Shown: one piece after another, positions 6,885-9,526 of the stretch | How the letters are laid out: each line of letters opens with the position of its first letter | Position numbering within the stretch: position 1 is the first letter of the stretch | Origin: an uncultured Flavobacteriales bacterium | GTDB lineage: Bacteria; Bacteroidota; Bacteroidia; Flavobacteriales; Crocinitomicaceae | Assembly (NCBI GenBank): GCA_946479125.1 | Contig: CAMLET010000087.1 | Coordinates: 1 to 9,526 of the forward strand | Reading direction: 5' to 3' | DNA length: 9,526 nucleotides | Made by a program: the position numbers and the translations under genes | Notes under the pieces: generated by a model | Databases searched by the model: none | The model's input: the letters and a program-made list of their open reading frames with translations, nothing else | What the model was told of the DNA's origin: nothing

Positions 6885-6984
6885 AATCCCCGATTTCGCA
6901 TTGGAAGCTCGATAATGTTCAAAACTGTTGGAAATATTGTCTAATTTTAATTCTCATTGCTGTTACCCATACCCGAAATGAAAT

Positions 6985-6992
6985 TATTTTTG
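6985..6992 (+). promoter_or_regulatory. -7 element abutting the WG-repeat gene start
   Basis: TATTTTTG matches TAnnTTTG and ends only four bases before the ATG at 6997. The usual 5-7 base distance to the transcription start would place +1 at or next to the start codon, implying a leaderless or nearly leaderless mRNA. The nearest TTG upstream (6957-6959) gives a 25-base spacer, longer than normal, so the -33 element is poor. Confidence 0.45.
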
Positions 6993-6996
6993 CGAT

Positions 6997-9096
6997 ATGT
7001 TTAGGGCGATAGTCTTTTTTACTTTTTTTCTTCTGGCACCAGCAGTATTTGCAGGTGGAATCTCTAAAGGGTATGAAGCCCTTCAGCAGTTCAACTATTT
7101 TGAAGCGAAAAAAATCTTTGTTAAGTATTTAAAGAAGGAGCCTTGTGCTGCTAATTACGGTTTAGCGAGTATTTATGCGCGAACTGATAATCCGTTTCAT
7201 TCATTGGATTCGGCATTGGTTTGTGTGCAGATAGCTGAAGGCTGTTACAACAAGACTTCTGATAAAACAAAGGAGAAACTCTCCAAGTACGGTTTCGATT
7301 ACTTGCACATTGCCGATCTGAGAGCTCAGATTTCTCATGAATTGTTTTTGATAGAATTGAAACAGCCGAATGAAGAAAGCCTGAATAAGTATCAGGCAAA
7401 ACATTTGTGGGCTACAGAAAGATTCACAGCAATTGAAATGCGTGATTCTCTTGGATATTTACTGGCAACCAAACTGAGTACTTCCGCTGGATTTCAACAG
7501 TTCATGGATAAATACCCTGAATCGAAGTTAAAAGCTAAAGCACAACAAGAGTTTTACCGATTGCAGTACAGCGAAAAAACAAATTCAGGAATGTTGTCGG
7601 CTTACATGAATTTTGAGTCGACATATCCGAATAATCCGTACATCGTTGATGCTCAGGATCAGATCTATAACCTTTCTACGAAAAACAATACGGCTACAGA
7701 TTATGATGCCTTCATCAAGAAGTTTCCGAAGAACAGAAACCTGGATGATGCATGGCGAAAGTTGTATCAATTGTACATGGTCGACTTTTCAAAGGAACGT
7801 CTGGCGAGCTTTAAAGAGAAATACCCGAATTATCCCTGGATGGCGGATCTGGAAACGGAGCAAGCGCTTTCTGAAACTGTTTTTCTTCCGTATAAAATCG
7901 GCGGAATGTTTGGTTGGATGGATCAAACGGGAAATATTCTGATAAAAGCGCAATACAACAATGTTGGTTTCTTTAAAGATGGATTGGCTTGGGCTGAGAA
8001 ATCAGGAAAATATGGCTTCGTGAATAAGGCAAATAAGATCGTTGTTCCTTTTCAGTTTGCCAGTGTTACCGATTTTGAAAAAGGACGATCTATTGTTGAG
8101 TTGAATGAGCTTTACGGTTGTATCGACAGAACCGGAGCGTATACTGTTCCACCACAGTTTAAAGATTTAGGGATTTTTACTGAAGGCTTGATGTATGCTC
8201 AAAAAGATAGTCTTTACGGTTTTTACGATGGATTTGGAAACAGTCGCATTCCAGCTCAATACGACGAAGCATTTTCGTTCGAGAAAGGGAAAGCGAAAGT
8301 GATCTATAAACAAGAAACCGGTATCATTGATCAGTACGGAAGTTACGTGGTGAAGCCAATGTACGAAGAACTGATTCCTTTCACAGATTCAATAATGGTC
8401 ATTGAAAGTGGTGATTTTTACGAATTTCTAAAATTAAAAGGCGAACAGAAGTTGGCTTTGAAAGTGGATGAAGTTGGTGCACTTGTGAACGACAGAGCCA
8501 TTGTTGAATTTGATGGTAAAATTGGATACATCAACGGAAAAGCTGAATTGGTGGTCCCTTTCAAGTTTGAGGTGTTTACGAATTCACGTCAGGATGGAGC
8601 ATTCGATGGTCAATATGCTAAAATTGCTGTTAAAGGTAAATATGGTGTCATTGACAGAACAGGTAAAGTGATTATTCCTACTGCGTATCCGAAAATGGGA
8701 GCAGTCGGGACGTTAATTGCCATTGAGAAAGCTGGTAAATGGGGATATATCGACTTAAATAATCAGTGGAAAATTCAACCAATCTATGAATTCGCTGAAT
8801 CGTTTAACGACGGATTGGGAATCGTTCAGAATCTGACTGTTTTTGGTGCTATCAATGCTGCCGGAAAAGTCGTTATTCCTATTGAATTCACAACGATTAA
8901 TCAAATTGATAAAACACATTATAATGTAACGAAAGGCGCTAAAAATGGTGTTTATTCGAATACCGGACAACAATTGGTTCCTGCAGAGTATAACCGAATT
9001 CAGCGTGTAAATGAAGACTGGTATGCTTTGTTCAAAGGAACTGAACTTCATTATTTTCAATTATCAACAAACACACTTGTAATACCTAAACTATAG
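6997..9096 (+). CDS. Exported WG-repeat protein with N-terminal TPR-like helical region
   Basis: The protein has 699 residues. Residues 1-19 are a signal peptide (MFRAIVFFTFFLLAPAVFA, mature start GG), which fixes the ATG; the next in-frame Met is far downstream. Residues ~25-65 look like a TPR unit (GYEALQQFNYFEAKKIFVKYL). Residues ~165-290 hold three or so helical repeats with a YP/FP signature (MDKYPESKLKAKAQQEFYRL, FESTYPNNPYIVDAQ, FIKKFPKNRNLDDAWRKL, FKEKYPNYPWMADLE). Residues ~300-690 contain about 11 WG-type repeats of 31-40 residues, pattern G(W/Y/F)-x-D/N-x-x-G-x-x-x-(I/V)PxxY/F (FGWMDQTGNILIKAQY, KYGVIDRTGKVIIPTAY, KWGYIDLNNQWKIQPIY). One near 480-510 (FYEFLKLKG) is degenerate. WG repeats form beta-structured domains of unclear role, probably in protein interaction; no catalytic site is seen. 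Three bases separate its stop from the next ATG, indicating co-transcription. Confidence 0.92.
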   Translation: MFRAIVFFTFFLLAPAVFAGGISKGYEALQQFNYFEAKKIFVKYLKKEPCAANYGLASIYARTDNPFHSLDSALVCVQIAEGCYNKTSDKTKEKLSKYGFDYLHIADLRAQISHELFLIELKQPNEESLNKYQAKHLWATERFTAIEMRDSLGYLLATKLSTSAGFQQFMDKYPESKLKAKAQQEFYRLQYSEKTNSGMLSAYMNFESTYPNNPYIVDAQDQIYNLSTKNNTATDYDAFIKKFPKNRNLDDAWRKLYQLYMVDFSKERLASFKEKYPNYPWMADLETEQALSETVFLPYKIGGMFGWMDQTGNILIKAQYNNVGFFKDGLAWAEKSGKYGFVNKANKIVVPFQFASVTDFEKGRSIVELNELYGCIDRTGAYTVPPQFKDLGIFTEGLMYAQKDSLYGFYDGFGNSRIPAQYDEAFSFEKGKAKVIYKQETGIIDQYGSYVVKPMYEELIPFTDSIMVIESGDFYEFLKLKGEQKLALKVDEVGALVNDRAIVEFDGKIGYINGKAELVVPFKFEVFTNSRQDGAFDGQYAKIAVKGKYGVIDRTGKVIIPTAYPKMGAVGTLIAIEKAGKWGYIDLNNQWKIQPIYEFAESFNDGLGIVQNLTVFGAINAAGKVVIPIEFTTINQIDKTHYNVTKGAKNGVYSNTGQQLVPAEYNRIQRVNEDWYALFKGTELHYFQLSTNTLVIPKL

Positions 9097-9099
9097 AAA

Positions 9100-9526
9100 A
9101 TGAAAAAGAATCTACTGCTAATTGCCGCGGCTTTACTTTGTCTGAACACTTTTGCTCAAACCAAAGGTCATTTCTCCTTTACCTGGAACATGGTAGAAGA
9201 CGGTGAATCAACCCTAATGATGGTTGATGTTTACAGTTCTTCAAAGAACTTTGTTGTTTCTTCAACAGAGAAAGAAATGGGAACAGAAAAAGCCATTATT
9301 GATCGTACCGCAAAAAAAGGAATTGAGTTTTTCAGTGATGTAATTGATGAAACTTCAAGCGATAATTATTACGCTTATTTCAGCTGGGAAGAATCAATAG
9401 CAGAAGCAGCTTATGTGAGCGATATCATGAGTGGAGTGCTTGATATGCCTGACTTTAACGAAGGATTTGAGTTGCTCGCAGAAAAAAGTACAATTGCCGG
9501 ACTTCCATGTCAAAAATTCAAGATTA
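9100..9526 (+). CDS. Exported protein of unknown function, 3' end cut by window
   Basis: The ATG at 9100 follows the TAG of the WG-repeat gene by three bases, so the two genes should be one operon. The frame stays open for 142 codons to the window end. Residues 1-19 are a signal peptide (MKKNLLLIAAALLCLNTFA, mature start Q). The visible part (GHFSFTWNMVEDGE, MMVDVYSSSKNFVV, AIIDRTAKKGIEFF) is a beta-strand-rich acidic domain, and near the cut it has STIAGLPCQKFKI. That I-x-G-x-x-C-x-K pattern is reminiscent of GLPGLI or DUF4412 periplasmic proteins of Bacteroidota, but the resemblance is weak and no function can be assigned. A WG-repeat partner fits an envelope role. Confidence 0.85.
   Translation, partial: MKKNLLLIAAALLCLNTFAQTKGHFSFTWNMVEDGESTLMMVDVYSSSKNFVVSSTEKEMGTEKAIIDRTAKKGIEFFSDVIDETSSDNYYAYFSWEESIAEAAYVSDIMSGVLDMPDFNEGFELLAEKSTIAGLPCQKFKI

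Noticed and set aside
7613..7942. 109-codon plus-strand open frame inside the WG-repeat gene
   Set aside because: Arg/Ile-rich shadow of the real frame, with no start context or family resemblance.
1..9526. CRISPR array, tRNA, rRNA, insertion sequence, or a defence or biosynthetic cluster
   Set aside because: No regularly spaced identical repeats, no clover-leaf or rRNA-like stretches, no transposase, nuclease or biosynthetic enzyme frames were seen on either strand.

Overview
The window looks like a contig end from a member of the Bacteroidota, most likely a flavobacterial lineage (Flavobacteriales, for example the Crocinitomicaceae; this is inference). The evidence is AT-rich coding sequence, near-absence of Shine-Dalgarno sites, several TAnnTTTG-type -7 promoter elements, abundant exported proteins, a type IX secretion (T9SS) type A sorting tail, CotH and WG-repeat proteins, and a type B ribosomal protein L31. 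The first 48 bases are not biological: they match the 3' part of the Illumina P5/TruSeq universal adapter. True sequence starts at base 49.

Left half, minus strand: a contig-truncated gene for a large secreted CotH-kinase-family protein (49-2820) has its own promoter. Upstream of it lie a 52-codon remnant (2904-3062), a small secreted protein of unknown function with an apparent TTG start (3072-3509), and a beta-helix lipoprotein (3559-4980). The remnant is a diverged copy of the 3' end of the lipoprotein gene, so the small gene sits between two direct repeats about 140 bp long and roughly 80% identical. This points to an old tandem duplication followed by deletion.

Right half, plus strand: a divergent 101-bp intergenic region (4981-5081) leads into a beta-solenoid protein with a T9SS tail (5082-6284). 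Next is rpmE2 (6376-6630), with an excellent Bacteroidota promoter embedded in a cluster of short dyads and followed by an intrinsic terminator. A 366-bp gene-free stretch (6631-6996) holds that terminator, an imperfect hairpin and two copies of a 37-bp intergenic repeat. Then comes a probable two-gene operon: a TPR-like plus WG-repeat exported protein (6997-9096), whose -7 element lies almost on its start codon, and a truncated exported protein (9100-9526).

Apart from L31, every gene encodes an exported cell-envelope or secreted protein. I found no coherent new multi-gene system such as a defence, CRISPR or biosynthetic cluster. The points most worth a second look are the adapter at the contig edge, the duplicated gene tail around the TTG-start gene, the dyad cluster at the rpmE2 promoter, the near-leaderless WG gene and the dispersed-type repeat at 6804-6884.
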